From contig CAWIKX010000006.1 in assembly GCA_963836695.1 (NCBI GenBank), positions 1 through 64,000 on the forward strand: DNA of 64,000 nucleotides. The letters are read 5' to 3'. A program made the position numbers and the translations under genes. The notes under the pieces were generated by a model. The model had not been told where the DNA came from. It did not search any database and worked only from the letters and a program-made list of their open reading frames with translations. The DNA comes from Roseiarcus sp963836695. GTDB lineage: Bacteria; Pseudomonadota; Alphaproteobacteria; Rhizobiales; Beijerinckiaceae. This document shows positions 17,747-27,815 of the stretch, in pieces (position 1 is the first letter of the stretch; each line of letters begins with the position of its first letter).

Positions 17747-18445
17747 ATGACCCGCGTTATCGATCTTTCACTGCTGGTCGAAGACAACATGCCCGCGCAC
17801 AAACTTTTCCAGCGGCCGATGTATCTCGAGCATCTGACCCACGAGACCTCGAAAGCGCATAATCTTGGCGTGCCGGGCGATCCGATGACGTTTCAGACGA
17901 ACTTCATCGGCATGCTCGACCATGTCGGCACGCATGTCGACGCTTTCCGCCACGTCAATCCCAAAGGACTGTCGGTCGATCAGATGCCGCTCGATCTCTT
18001 CATGGGCAAGGCAGTCTGCTTCGACCTGCAGCACATTCCCGATCTCGGCGACATCTCAGTCGCGGACATGGAGACCGCGGAAGCGAAGGCGAAGGTGAAA
18101 GTGGATGGCCACATCGTCCTTCTGTGCACCGGCTTCCATAAGCGCAACTATCCCTCGCTTGACAGCGTTTGGAAGAATCCGCTGCTCACCGTCGAGGCGA
18201 CACGCTGGCTTCACGAGCGGGGCTCGCGCATGCACGGCGTCGAAGGCCCGTCCACCGACAAGCCGACCGACAATATTTTTGCCCAGCACCGCCTATGCCG
18301 CGACCTCGGCATCTCTCACTGGGAATGGCTCGTCAATCTCGAAGAGTTGCTCGGCAAGGGCGAGTTCCAGTTCTTCGGCGTTCCGCTGAAGTTCAAAGGC
18401 GGCTCGGGCTCGCCGGTGCGCGCCTTCGCCCTCGTCAAAGACTGA
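17747..18445 (+). CDS. cyclase-family metal-dependent hydrolase
   Basis: A 232-residue member of the cyclase family (Pfam Cyclase), which includes kynurenine formamidase and isatin hydrolase. The metal-binding motif HxGTHxDxxxH appears as DHVGTHVDAFRH near residue 68, and a catalytic GVEGPSTDKP segment follows. These enzymes open amide bonds, so a role in the same amide/imide pathway is reasonable. ATG 17747 has GGAGA 8 bases upstream; an in-frame ATG at 17732 is an alternative. It lies between the imidase-like gene and the second amidase, ending 5 bases before the latter. Confidence 0.85.
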   Translation: MTRVIDLSLLVEDNMPAHKLFQRPMYLEHLTHETSKAHNLGVPGDPMTFQTNFIGMLDHVGTHVDAFRHVNPKGLSVDQMPLDLFMGKAVCFDLQHIPDLGDISVADMETAEAKAKVKVDGHIVLLCTGFHKRNYPSLDSVWKNPLLTVEATRWLHERGSRMHGVEGPSTDKPTDNIFAQHRLCRDLGISHWEWLVNLEELLGKGEFQFFGVPLKFKGGSGSPVRAFALVKD

Positions 18446-18450
18446 CCCCG

Positions 18451-19851
18451 GTGGCCAACGAGCTCGGCGCCCTGACCGCGCGCGAGACGGTGAGGCTCAT
18501 CGGGCTGAAGGAGCTGTCGCCGGTCGAGGTCGTTCGCGGCGCCCTCGATCGCGCTGAGGAAACGCAGAGCACCCTCAACGCCTTCACCGTGCTTCGTCGG
18601 GAGGAGGCGCTGAATGAGGCGCGCGCCGCCGAGGAGGCGGTGATGCGTGGCGAGTCGGTAGGCGCGCTGCATGGCCTGCCCTTCTCCGCGAAGGACCTGA
18701 TTTCCGTGGCGGGCCTGCCTTATGCTTCCGGCTCGCGCGCGATGGAGGGCAATATCGGCAAGGTCGACGCGCCCTCGGTCGAGCGCGCCCGCGCGGCCGG
18801 AGCGATCCTGATCGGCAAGACGACGACGAGCGAATTTGGTTGCAAGCCGGTCGGCAATTCGCCCCTGACCGGCGTAACCCGCAATCCGCTCGACCTCTCT
18901 CTGACGCCGGGCGGCTCGAGCGCCGGCTGCGCCGCGTCCGTCGCCGCCGGGATCACGCCCTTCGGACTTGGCACTGACGGCGGCGGCTCGATCCGCATTC
19001 CGGCGGCCTTCACCGGAACCTTCGGTTTCAAAGCGAACTTCGGCCGCGTGCCGGTATGGCCCGTCTCGGCGACGCCGACGCTCGCGCATGTCTGCCCGCT
19101 CGCACGCAATGTCCGCGACGCCGCCCTTCTGCTTCAGGCGGTCGCGGGCTATGATCCGCGCGATCCCGGCTCCATCGCGGGGCCCGTCCCCGATTACGTG
19201 GCGGCTTGCGACGCGCCGCTAGGGGCCCTCAAAATCGCCTGGAGCCCGACGCTCGGCTACGCAAAGCCCGACCCCGAGGTCGTGGAGATCTGCGGCCGAG
19301 CCGCGCGTCTCCTCGAGCGTGCGGGCTGCATGGTCGAGGAGGTTGAGCGCGTCTTCGCCGCCGACCCGGAAGATATGTGGTCCGCCGAGTTCTACGCCGG
19401 CGTCGGCACGCGACTGCGGCCGATTCTCGAAACACGGCGGGACCTGCTTGATCCCGCAGTCGCGGACATTCTGGACGCGGCGCTGAAACAGGAGATGCGC
19501 GCCTATTACGACGCTGTCTTCCGACGCTATGCGCTGCGCGACGAGATGGCGGCTTTCTTCAGCCGCTACGACGCGCTGCTCAGCCCCACTCTGCCCGTCT
19601 CCGCGCTCGAGGCGGGCCGCAACATCCCGGACGGGATCGAGGACAGAAGTCTCGTGTCCTGGGTCTATTACACCTATCCATTCAACCTCACCGGCCAGCC
19701 TGCGGCGTCGCTGCCCGCCGGGCGTTCCACCCGCGGCCTGCCGGTCGGCCTGCAGATCGTCACGCCCCGCAACGACGAGGAAATGGCGCTCCGGATTGCC
19801 GCTTGGCTCGAGGGCGAACTCGCCAATTCTAAGTCTGATACGATCGGATGA
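18451..19851 (+). CDS. amidase-signature family hydrolase
   Basis: A 466-residue amidase with Lys81 in FSAKDLIS, cis-serine in GGSSAG at 154-159 and nucleophile Ser180 in TDGGGSIRIPA. It starts with GTG 18451, 5 bases after the cyclase gene; the much longer in-frame extension runs through that gene antiframe and is not real. It is clearly diverged from the amidase at 15130, so the two probably act on different amides of one pathway. It is the last gene of the plus-strand catabolic run before a convergent ABC exporter gene. Confidence 0.9.
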   Translation: MANELGALTARETVRLIGLKELSPVEVVRGALDRAEETQSTLNAFTVLRREEALNEARAAEEAVMRGESVGALHGLPFSAKDLISVAGLPYASGSRAMEGNIGKVDAPSVERARAAGAILIGKTTTSEFGCKPVGNSPLTGVTRNPLDLSLTPGGSSAGCAASVAAGITPFGLGTDGGGSIRIPAAFTGTFGFKANFGRVPVWPVSATPTLAHVCPLARNVRDAALLLQAVAGYDPRDPGSIAGPVPDYVAACDAPLGALKIAWSPTLGYAKPDPEVVEICGRAARLLERAGCMVEEVERVFAADPEDMWSAEFYAGVGTRLRPILETRRDLLDPAVADILDAALKQEMRAYYDAVFRRYALRDEMAAFFSRYDALLSPTLPVSALEAGRNIPDGIEDRSLVSWVYYTYPFNLTGQPAASLPAGRSTRGLPVGLQIVTPRNDEEMALRIAAWLEGELANSKSDTIG

Positions 19852-19956
19852 GATCGCCCTGCGCTTGCGGGCGCCATCCGGGATGAAGCGTTGTTTTCCC
19901 CGAGAGGGCGCCTAAGGGCCCTTGTCGATGCGCCAAAATTGCGCCCATGGGGCCGT

Positions 19957-21735
19957 TCACGCCGCCTGCCTGGAAAGACGTTTGACTTCCTGCATAACCA
20001 GCGTTCGGTACGGCCCGTCCACCTTCAACAAGCTCTCGGGTTCGCCGTCCTGGACGATCTTGCCCCTCCTCAAGAGGACAATCCTGTCGAAATTCCGCAG
20101 CGTGGAAAGCCGATGCGCGGCGGCGATGACCGTCCGTCCTTGCATAAGACGCGAAAGCGCGTCGCGGATCGCCTCTTCGGCTTCGCTGTCGAGGGCGGAG
20201 GTTGCTTCGTCGAGCAAAAGGATGGGCGAATTCTTCAAGAAGGCCCGCGCGATCGCGACGCGTTGACGCTGACCGCCGGACAATTGCGCGCCGCGGTCGC
20301 CGACGATGGTGTCGAGGCTCGCCGGCAGATTCTCAATGAAGTCGCCGCATCTCGCAGCGAGCGCCGCTTCCCAGACCTGCGCGTCAGTCGCTTCCGGACG
20401 GCCGTAGCGGATGTTGTCCATCAGCGAACGGTTGAGCAGCGGCGCGTCTTGCGGCACGACGGCGATGGCTTGCCGGAGGCTCTCCTGCGTCGCTCGCGAA
20501 ATGTCATGTCCGTCAACCAGGACGCGGCCGCCCTGCAGATCGTAAAATCTCTGCAAGAGCGCAATGAGTGTGGACTTGCCGCCTCCTGACGGTCCCACCA
20601 AGCCGATCTTCTGACCGGGCTCGACGGCGAGAGTGAGCTCATCGAAGACCTGCCGATTCCCTGGATAGGCGAAGCTGATCCGCTCGAAGACGATGCGCGC
20701 GCCGCCCTTTGGCGCGAGCGCCGCGGCTTGCGGATGATCTGTCAGCTCGTGCGGAGAGAGCAATGTGACGAGCGCCTCCGACAGGCGCGCGAAGTGTTGC
20801 GTGACGTCGACCAGCGCAACGGCAAGATCGCGAGTCGCGCTCAGCACCGAGATCCCCAGCGTGCTGACCAGTACGACGTCGCCAACGGTCGCCTCATGGC
20901 GCTCCCAGAGATGGATCGCCCAGGCCAGCAATCCGAGAATTAAAATGACGGTGACGAGGGCGTGCGTCACCCTCAACCTCTCGAGGTAAAGCAGGCTGCG
21001 GCGGCGAGCTTTCAGCTCCTGCGCGACGGTCGCGTCGAAACGCCGCTGCTCACGCGAGAGACCCCCGAAGGCTTTCACGAGCGAGATATTGCCGATGACG
21101 TCCACCATTTCGCCATCGACCGCCGCCGCTTTGTCGGCGAAATCGTGGTGCAGCGGTTTGCCGGCGGCGGCGATGTGGAAAATAATGACAATCATGCCGC
21201 ACGAAACGACAGCCAGTAGGGTGGCCATCCAGACATTGACCATCGCGAGAAAAGCAATCGCGCCGACAGTCGCCAAGCAGGGCGGCGCGACGTTCCAGAC
21301 GAACATGTTTTCGATGGTGAAGACGGCGTTCGACGTCGCCGTAACCCGGCTTGTCAACATGCCAGGCATCCGCTTGGCGAAGTAGCCAGGCGCGTGGCCT
21401 GTCAAATGTCTGAAGAGATCGGCGCGGATGTCGCCGGTGACGCGCACGAACGTGTAGCTCCCAACAAGGCCAGCCACGCGCCAGAACAAGTTGTCCGCCG
21501 CAATGAAGAACAACAAGATGCCAAAAGCGAACCAAGGGCTTCCGCTCTTCGATGGCGATGACAGCGCATCGACCAGCCTCTTGACGCCATATTGGGTGCT
21601 GACGGAACAAGTGACCGCCGCCACCACCGCGAACGCGACTGCAGCGTGAGGCGCTGCGCGCGCGCGAATGTATCGGCCAAGAAAGCCTAACGTTCGAGAT
21701 CCGTATGTTGTGAGGTCGGTTTCGCCCATACCCAT
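19957..21735 (-). CDS. ABC exporter, fused membrane and ATPase domains
   Basis: A 592-residue half-transporter. Residues 30-300 hold about six membrane segments of the type I exporter fold, for example AAVAFAVVAAVTCSVSTQYG and ALVTVILILGLLAWAIHLW. The C-terminal ATPase has Walker A GPSGGGKST, signature LSGGQRQRVAIARA, Walker B ILLLDEATSALDSEAEE and H-loop AHRLSTL. It resembles MsbA/lipid or multidrug exporters and presumably works as a homodimer. The start could be ATG 21735 or 21729. It is divergent from the glycosyltransferase gene, so the two may share a role in a surface glycolipid; this is only positional. Confidence 0.88.
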   Translation of the reverse strand: MGMGETDLTTYGSRTLGFLGRYIRARAAPHAAVAFAVVAAVTCSVSTQYGVKRLVDALSSPSKSGSPWFAFGILLFFIAADNLFWRVAGLVGSYTFVRVTGDIRADLFRHLTGHAPGYFAKRMPGMLTSRVTATSNAVFTIENMFVWNVAPPCLATVGAIAFLAMVNVWMATLLAVVSCGMIVIIFHIAAAGKPLHHDFADKAAAVDGEMVDVIGNISLVKAFGGLSREQRRFDATVAQELKARRRSLLYLERLRVTHALVTVILILGLLAWAIHLWERHEATVGDVVLVSTLGISVLSATRDLAVALVDVTQHFARLSEALVTLLSPHELTDHPQAAALAPKGGARIVFERISFAYPGNRQVFDELTLAVEPGQKIGLVGPSGGGKSTLIALLQRFYDLQGGRVLVDGHDISRATQESLRQAIAVVPQDAPLLNRSLMDNIRYGRPEATDAQVWEAALAARCGDFIENLPASLDTIVGDRGAQLSGGQRQRVAIARAFLKNSPILLLDEATSALDSEAEEAIRDALSRLMQGRTVIAAAHRLSTLRNFDRIVLLRRGKIVQDGEPESLLKVDGPYRTLVMQEVKRLSRQAA

Positions 21736-21947
21736 CGACGCGGAAATGTTTGGGCAAAAATGGGTCAAAGTTGGGCGATACGATTGCTAACAGCGATTTA
21801 AAGACCCCAGATGGAAAAATAATCTCTCGCCGGAACCTATATAGCGCTAGAGCGTTTTGCCCTTTCGCCGCTGCTCGGCTCGACCATAACATCCACGAAC
21901 CCACCGTTCATCGCGAGTTGCATGCCAATACACGGAGTGGAAGGAAG

Positions 21948-23009
21948 ATGCGGATTGCTCAGATATCGCCCCTGACTGAAGCGGTCCCGCCGAAACTTTA
22001 TGGCGGAACAGAACGGGTGATCTCGTGGCTGACCGAGGAACTCGTCGCGCTCGGACACGACGTTACGCTGTTTGCGAGCGGGGATTCCATCACAAGCGCG
22101 CGTCTCGAGCCGATGTGGCCCACCGCTCTCAGACTCGATGGCTCGGTGCGTGATCCGAACGCTCTTCACGTCAGCATGATCGAACAGGTGGCGCGCCGCG
22201 CGAAGGAATTCGACCTCTTGCATTTCCATCTCGACTATTACCCGTTCTCGGTGATGTCCCGGCAATCGACACCGTTTCTCACGACGCTGCATGGACGTCT
22301 CGATTTGCCCGAGCATGGGCCGGTTTTCGAGACCTTTCCAACGGTTCCGGTGGTGTCGATTTCAAACGCGCAGCGGCGACCCGCGCCGAACGCGCATTGG
22401 AGCGGCACGGTCTATCATGGGATGCCCGAAGGGCTTCTTAGGCCGGTTCCCTCCGAGCCGTCCTATCTCGCTTTTCTGGGTCGCATTTCGCCGGAGAAGC
22501 GCGTTGATCGCGCAATTCACATTGCCGAGCGCTGCGGCTTGCCGCTCAAGATCGCCGCAAAAGTCGACGCCGTCGATCACGACTATTTCGAGGAGATGAT
22601 CAAGCCGCTCCTCGCCAAACCACATGTCGAATTCATCGGGGAGATCTCCGACTCACAGAAGTCCGAGTTTCTGAGCGGCGCCCTGGCGCTGATCGTGCCG
22701 ATCGACTGGCCGGAGCCTTTCGGGCTGGTCATGATCGAAGCCATGGCTTGTGGCGCGCCCGTGATCGCCTTCAATCGCGGCGCGGTTCCGGAATTGATCG
22801 AGGACGGCCTGACCGGGTTCGTTGTCGAGGACGAAACGAGCGCGGTCGGCGCCCTGCGTCATCTCTCGCGATTGTCGCGGCCTGCGATCAGAAAGCGCTT
22901 TGAGGAGCGATTCACGGCGCGCCGCATGGCGAAAGACTATTTGGCGGTCTACCGGGATTTGCTCGGGGCAACCGCGCGTCGTCCCAGAATTGCTTCGAGC
23001 TCAGGGTGA
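21948..23009 (+). CDS. glycosyltransferase family 4
   Basis: A 353-residue GT-B glycosyltransferase. The N-terminal signature MRIAQISPLTEAVPPKLYGGTERV and the C-terminal EPFGLVMIEAMACGAPVIAF (with the EX7E glutamates) identify the GT4 family and its nucleotide-sugar site. GGAAG lies just before ATG 21948; the 66-residue upstream extension reads through the divergent promoter. Substrate unknown. The stop overlaps the end of the convergent MFS gene by a few bases. Confidence 0.9.
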   Translation: MRIAQISPLTEAVPPKLYGGTERVISWLTEELVALGHDVTLFASGDSITSARLEPMWPTALRLDGSVRDPNALHVSMIEQVARRAKEFDLLHFHLDYYPFSVMSRQSTPFLTTLHGRLDLPEHGPVFETFPTVPVVSISNAQRRPAPNAHWSGTVYHGMPEGLLRPVPSEPSYLAFLGRISPEKRVDRAIHIAERCGLPLKIAAKVDAVDHDYFEEMIKPLLAKPHVEFIGEISDSQKSEFLSGALALIVPIDWPEPFGLVMIEAMACGAPVIAFNRGAVPELIEDGLTGFVVEDETSAVGALRHLSRLSRPAIRKRFEERFTARRMAKDYLAVYRDLLGATARRPRIASSSG

Positions 23010-24277
23010 TGCGTTCAGTCCTCCTTCTTCATTCGGCCGCGTTTCTGGCATCGCGAGCCATACTGCGGACAGACCAACGAGTCCGAACCCCGCCATCATC
23101 AGAAACGCCGTCGGGCTGTCGATAGCGATCGCTCACGTATCCCGCGAGTGTTGTGCTGATCGACGCGCCGACCCCGACCGCACAACCAACCGCGCCTTGG
23201 GCGAGATTGAAATGACCCGTGGCGCCAGCAACGTCAGCGATGATCAATGGGACCAACACCGCCAGCGCCGCGCCTGAGACGCCGTCGAGGAGTTGCGCGC
23301 GCCATCAGCAGATACGGATTGTTCAGAAACGCAAACAACAGACCGCGGGTCGCCAAGGCGACAAAGCAAAGAACGAGCAACGGGCGCCGTCCCCATTGCT
23401 CGGCCTTGCGGCCTACCCAAGGCGAAAGCACAGCGACGATAAGTTGAGGCGCGACAATCGAAGTGGCGACTAGGATGGTGGCGAACTTGCTTGAGCGCAA
23501 GGTCATCATGCTCGCCGCCAAAGGCAGCATCGCGGCGTTGGCGAGTTGAAACAGGGCGATGCAGCCCGCGAAGACCAGGAGTGGGCGGATCTCCAACAGG
23601 CTCAACAGACCGGCTATGGCGTTCCCTTGCCCGGATTTGGCGACGCCGCCATGCGCTCTTGCAGGATCGATTTCGTGCGGTCGTATTTGAAAGAGAGCGA
23701 ACAGCGCAGGCAAGGTCATGCTCGCGGCAAGGATAAATGCCGCGCCGTTGGAAAGGTAATATGCAAAAGCGCCCATGCCCGCCGCCGCGACGCCCGAGCC
23801 GACTGAAGCGAAGGCCGCGTTCCGACCGAGACGAGTGCTGATCCCCCGCCGGCCAACGAGGCCAAGACTGATCGCTGCGATCGCGGGACCCAGCACACAA
23901 CTCGCGCCGGCTTGCAAAATCCGAGACGCGAAAACGACGACAAAAATCGGCGACATAGCGAGAGCGAAGGCGCTGATTCCCACCGTGGCCACGGCCACCG
24001 CCGCCACCCACCGCTGTGAACGCGCCGCGTCGACAATCGCCCCGCCGGGGATCTGGCCGACCAAGCCGACGATAGCCCCGGCCGTCAGCACAAGACCGAT
24101 ATCCGTTTGGGTCCATTTTTCGGTGGTCAAATAGACGGATACAAAGGCCCCAAATCCAGTCTGCACGTCCGCCAAAAAAAAGACGAACCAGTCCAGGCCG
24201 CGGCGGCTCGCGAGGGACGGCGCAGGAGAGCCGGTCGGTTGGCGATTATCGGGCGAAGGCGCCGCAGACGGTCTCAT
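23001..24277 (-). pseudogene. MFS transporter, two frameshifts
   Basis: A major facilitator protein of about 420 residues with 12 expected helices. The intact first part runs from MRPSAAPSPDNRQ through FVFFLADVQTGFGAFVSVYL and the conserved GAIVDAARSQRW loop to NNPYLLMAR. The frame is lost at about 23300; removing one G gives QLLDGVSGAALAVLVPLIIADVAG. It is lost again at about 23122; removing one base gives SPTAFLMMAGFGLVGL and the end at 23001. Substrate unknown. ATG 24277 is the start I prefer; ATG 24331 is possible. Two single insertions leave it unclear whether the gene is dead or misread. Confidence 0.75.
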
Positions 24278-24397
24278 GGTGTCGCGACGCGATTTCCTTC
24301 TCGGCAGTCCGGCTCCTAGGAAATCGGACATGAGTTCCCGGCGGCGTCAGTCCGAAAGACGGTCATCACGTCGAAATGACTATCGAACGCGGCGCCT

Positions 24398-24982
24398 CTA
24401 TGGCTTCACCGGACCGCCGATCATGACGACCGGCTCGGCCGCCTTGTAAACCGGCGCAACCCGCAATTGATCCTTCGTCAGATCGACGACGACGGCGGCC
24501 GCCTTCTTGGGGTCAAAATGCAACGACCGCCAGTCGACGGCGATCTTGCGGGAGCCAACGCCCAGGAAACCGCCAAAATCGATGATGGCCGCTCTGATCT
24601 GGCCGGTGCGATCGACTATAATGTCGACAATGCGTCCCATGTCTTCGCCAGTCGAACTCAGCGCTTCGATGCCGAGAACACTCTCGAGCTGCTCCCCGTC
24701 GACGACGGTGGCCTGAACACTAGACTTTTCTTCCTTGGTCTTGTCGTCATTCTGCGGCGACGGCGTGACGGCGCTTGGCTTCTGCGAGGGCGGGGCGGGG
24801 ACTGTTTGCGGGGACGGCGTCGCTTGAGCCAAGCGCCAAGGGAACGGCCCAGAATTGCGAGTCGCGGCGGTCGTCGGCTGCTGCGCTGCGAGCAAAGCGA
24901 TGGCAACGAAGACGGCCGCCTCCCCTTTGGAGCGGCGCCAGCCGCGAAGGCAACACATCACCGAGGCGGCAAACGTAGGCAT
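24398..24982 (-). CDS. exported PRC-barrel domain protein
   Basis: A 194-residue protein. Residues 1-45 include a basic segment and a hydrophobic stretch (AAVFVAIALLAAQQ), consistent with a signal or anchor. A Pro/Ser/Thr-rich linker follows (TPSPQTVPAPPSQKPSAVTP). The C-terminal 90 residues form a PRC barrel: LGIEALSSTGEDMGRIVDIIVDRTGQIRAAIIDFGGFLGVG. The start at ATG 24982 is preceded by GGAAGGGAGG. PRC-barrel proteins of this type are common in rhizobial genomes, mostly without known role. Confidence 0.82.
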   Translation of the reverse strand: MPTFAASVMCCLRGWRRSKGEAAVFVAIALLAAQQPTTAATRNSGPFPWRLAQATPSPQTVPAPPSQKPSAVTPSPQNDDKTKEEKSSVQATVVDGEQLESVLGIEALSSTGEDMGRIVDIIVDRTGQIRAAIIDFGGFLGVGSRKIAVDWRSLHFDPKKAAAVVVDLTKDQLRVAPVYKAAEPVVMIGGPVKP

Positions 24983-25266
24983 GGCCGTGCCTCCCTTCCG
25001 TTGATCCCTCGCGGTGACGACGGACGAGCTTCCGCACGCCAACTCCGGGTCCGTTGCTCTAGTCGACACCTCCTCAATCTTTTGGTCGGGCAATGTCAAT
25101 ATTGGGACCGAGAAGAATGGATGACAGTCCCCGCCGGGCCCTGTGGTTTCATGTCGCGCGCGAGCGGAGATAGCGAGAAATCGGGGCGATGTCGCCGTTG
25201 CTGTTGTGTGTCTTCGGTCCAGTGGCTATCGTGAAACGAGAACATAAGGCGGCTGGAGGCGGAACG

Positions 25267-26277
25267 ATGCGGCTTGGGGCCATTCTCATCGGCGCGGCGA
25301 TGATCGTGACTGCGTACGCGGCGAAGGCGGAGGACAAACCGCTCATCGTCTATGTCTCGCCCAATCCGATAGGGGTGAACGACTTTCTTAAGCTCGGAAA
25401 GGCCGGAGCGGAGAAGGTCGCAGCCGAACTGGGCGCGGTCGCCAAGATCTATGAGAGCACGGATCCGACGACCCAGCGCCAGAACCTGGTAGCCGCGGCG
25501 AAGGAAGGCGCGAAAGTCGTCGTCGCCATCGGCTTCGAGTTTACCGATATCGTGCCGGATGTCGCCGCCGCCTATCCCAAGGTGAACTTCCTTATCGTCG
25601 ACACGTGCCCGAAGACCCTGCATCCGAACATCTTTTGCTCGGTGTTCCGCGAATACGAGCCGAGCTTCCTCGCCGGCGCCGAGGCCGCGCTGACCAGCAA
25701 GACAGGCAAGGTCGGCGCCATCGGCGCGCTCGATATCCCCTTCATCCATCGCTACACCGACGCGTTCAACGAAGGCGCGAAACACGCGAAACCTGACGTC
25801 ACGGTCGCGCCAAGCCTCTGGGTTGGCGGAAACAATCCATTCTCTGATCCGGCGAGGGGCCAGCAACGCGCAAGCGTAATGGTCTCCGACAATGTCGATC
25901 GCGTCTTCGCCGCGGCTTCGGGCTCGAACGGCGGCATTTTCAAAGCGATGGCCGACTTGCCGGGCGCCGCGGCGTTCGGCGTCGACGCCAACCAATGCCC
26001 GCAGGCGCCCGGGCTGGTGATGGACAATGTCGAGAAGCGCACCGACGTCGTGATCGAGAAGGGGGTCGCCGGCATCTTCAAGGGCGACCAGCCGCAGGTC
26101 GCGGCGCTGGGCCTGTCCGAGGGCGGCATGACGCTGACCGGCCTCGAGCCCGGCGTCGACAAGTCCGGCTGCCTCATCGCCAAATATCCGGACGTCATCG
26201 ACAAGGTGAAGGCGATCCGAGAGGAGATCGTCTCCGGCAAGCTCAAGATCGAAGACCCGATGAAACTCACCAAGTGA
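25267..26277 (+). CDS. BMP-family ABC transporter substrate-binding protein (nucleoside type)
   Basis: A 336-residue binding protein of the BMP/Med family, which bind purine nucleosides in characterised cases. It has a signal peptide (MRLGAILIGAAMIVTAYAAKA) and family features including GFEFTDIVPDVAAAYPKVNF and FRxYEPSFLAGAEAAL. ATG 25267 follows a GGAGGCGGAA ribosome site. Ten bases separate it from the ATPase gene, and a nucleoside hydrolase ends the operon, so import of nucleosides is the best reading. Confidence 0.9.
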   Translation: MRLGAILIGAAMIVTAYAAKAEDKPLIVYVSPNPIGVNDFLKLGKAGAEKVAAELGAVAKIYESTDPTTQRQNLVAAAKEGAKVVVAIGFEFTDIVPDVAAAYPKVNFLIVDTCPKTLHPNIFCSVFREYEPSFLAGAEAALTSKTGKVGAIGALDIPFIHRYTDAFNEGAKHAKPDVTVAPSLWVGGNNPFSDPARGQQRASVMVSDNVDRVFAAASGSNGGIFKAMADLPGAAAFGVDANQCPQAPGLVMDNVEKRTDVVIEKGVAGIFKGDQPQVAALGLSEGGMTLTGLEPGVDKSGCLIAKYPDVIDKVKAIREEIVSGKLKIEDPMKLTK

Positions 26278-26286
26278 GCGGCGCCA

Positions 26287-27802
26287 ATGGCGGCCGAGCT
26301 GGAAGCAATCGGCATCGTCAAGCGCTACGGCTCGCTTGTCGCCAATGACCAAGTCAATCTCGCGGTCGAGCGCGGCGAAACGCACGCGGTCATGGGCGAG
26401 AACGGCGCCGGAAAATCGACGTTGATGTCGATTCTCTACGGTCTGCAAGCGCCCGACGAGGGACGGATCCTGCTGCGGGGCAGGGAAGTCCGCTATCGCT
26501 CTCCGCTTGACGCCATCGCCGAAGGCGTAAGCATGGTCCACCAGGCTTTCAAGCTCTTCAATTCGCTGACGGTCTGGGAGAACGTGGTCTATGGCCGCGA
26601 GCCGCAGCGCGCTGGCTTCCTCGATCGTGCGGCGGCGATCGCCCAACTCGGCGCGCTCGCCGAGCGCTATCATCTCCAGGTCGATCCCGGTGCGATCGTC
26701 GGGCGTCTGTCGGTCGGCGTGCGGCAGAGGGTGGAGATTCTGAAGGCGCTCTATCGCGACGCAAGGATCCTGATCCTAGACGAACCCACCGCGGTGCTGA
26801 CGCCTCAGGAGCGCGACGGTCTGTTCGCTGTGATCCGCAATCTGACCGCGGACGGGCGCACGGTCATCTTCGTCACGCACAAGCTGCACGAGACCATGGC
26901 CGTCGCAGAGCGGGTGACAGTCCTCCGCGGCGGACGCGTCGCCGCTTCGATGGCGACAAAGGAAACCTCTCCGTCCGAAATCATCCGCGCGATGACAGGC
27001 CGCGCCGTCAATCTGACGGTCGAGAAAGGCCCGGCGAAGCTCGGCGCTGCTCGGCTCGAGGTCGATGGGCTAACGGTGCGCGGCGTGGGCAGGCCTGCGG
27101 TCAACAGTGCAAGCTTCACCGTCCGCGCTGGCGAAATCGTCGGGATCGCCGGCGTCGCCGGCAATGGCCAGACCGAACTTATCGAAGCGCTGACGGGCTT
27201 GCGCGCGCCCGACGAAGGCCGGGTGGAAATCGCGGGGCGCGACGTCACGAGGGCGGACGTCGAGGATCATCGCCGCGGCCGGCCTCGCCTACATCCCCGA
27301 AGACCGCGCGACGACCGGCGCGGCGCTGCAGGCCTCGGCGGCGGACAATCTCGCGATGGGCTTCCATCGCGACCCGCCGCTTGCTGGTCGCGCGCTCCTC
27401 GACCATCGCGCTGTTGCCGCGCATGCGCGGCGCCTCATCGCGCGCTTCGATGTTCGGATCGGCGGCGAATCCCAGAAGGTTGGTTCGCTGTCAGGCGGCA
27501 ACTTGCAGAAGCTTGTCGTAGCGCGGGAACTCACGCATGAGGGCCCGCTGCTGATCGCCGAGCAGCCGACGCGCGGCGTCGACGTGGGCGCGACCGAATT
27601 CATCCATGGCCTTTTGATCGCTGAGCGCGACAAGGGTCGCGCCATCTTGCTCGTCTCGGCTGAGCTTAGCGAGATCATGGCGCTTTCCGACCGCATCCTG
27701 GTGATGTTCGAAGGCCGCGTTCTGGCTGACATGCCGAGCGGCGAGGCCGACGAGGAGACGCTCGGCTTCCTCATGGCGGGTCGTATCCGCGAAGCGGCGT
27801 GA
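26287..27802 (+). CDS. BMP-type ABC importer ATPase with two nucleotide-binding domains (frameshifted)
   Basis: A YufO/NupO-type tandem ATPase of about 504 residues. The first domain has Walker A GENGAGKST and Walker B ILILDEPTAVLTPQE; the second has the glycine loop GVAGNGQTEL, signature LSGGNLQKLVVAREL and a degenerate Walker B LLIAEQPTRGVDVG. At about 27267 the frame breaks; taking one G out of GAGGATC restores EIIAAAGLAYIPEDRATTG. With that correction the gene runs to the stop at 27802. Its degenerate second site is normal for the family. Confidence 0.82.
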
Positions 27803-27815
27803 GCGCTCCGCTCAC

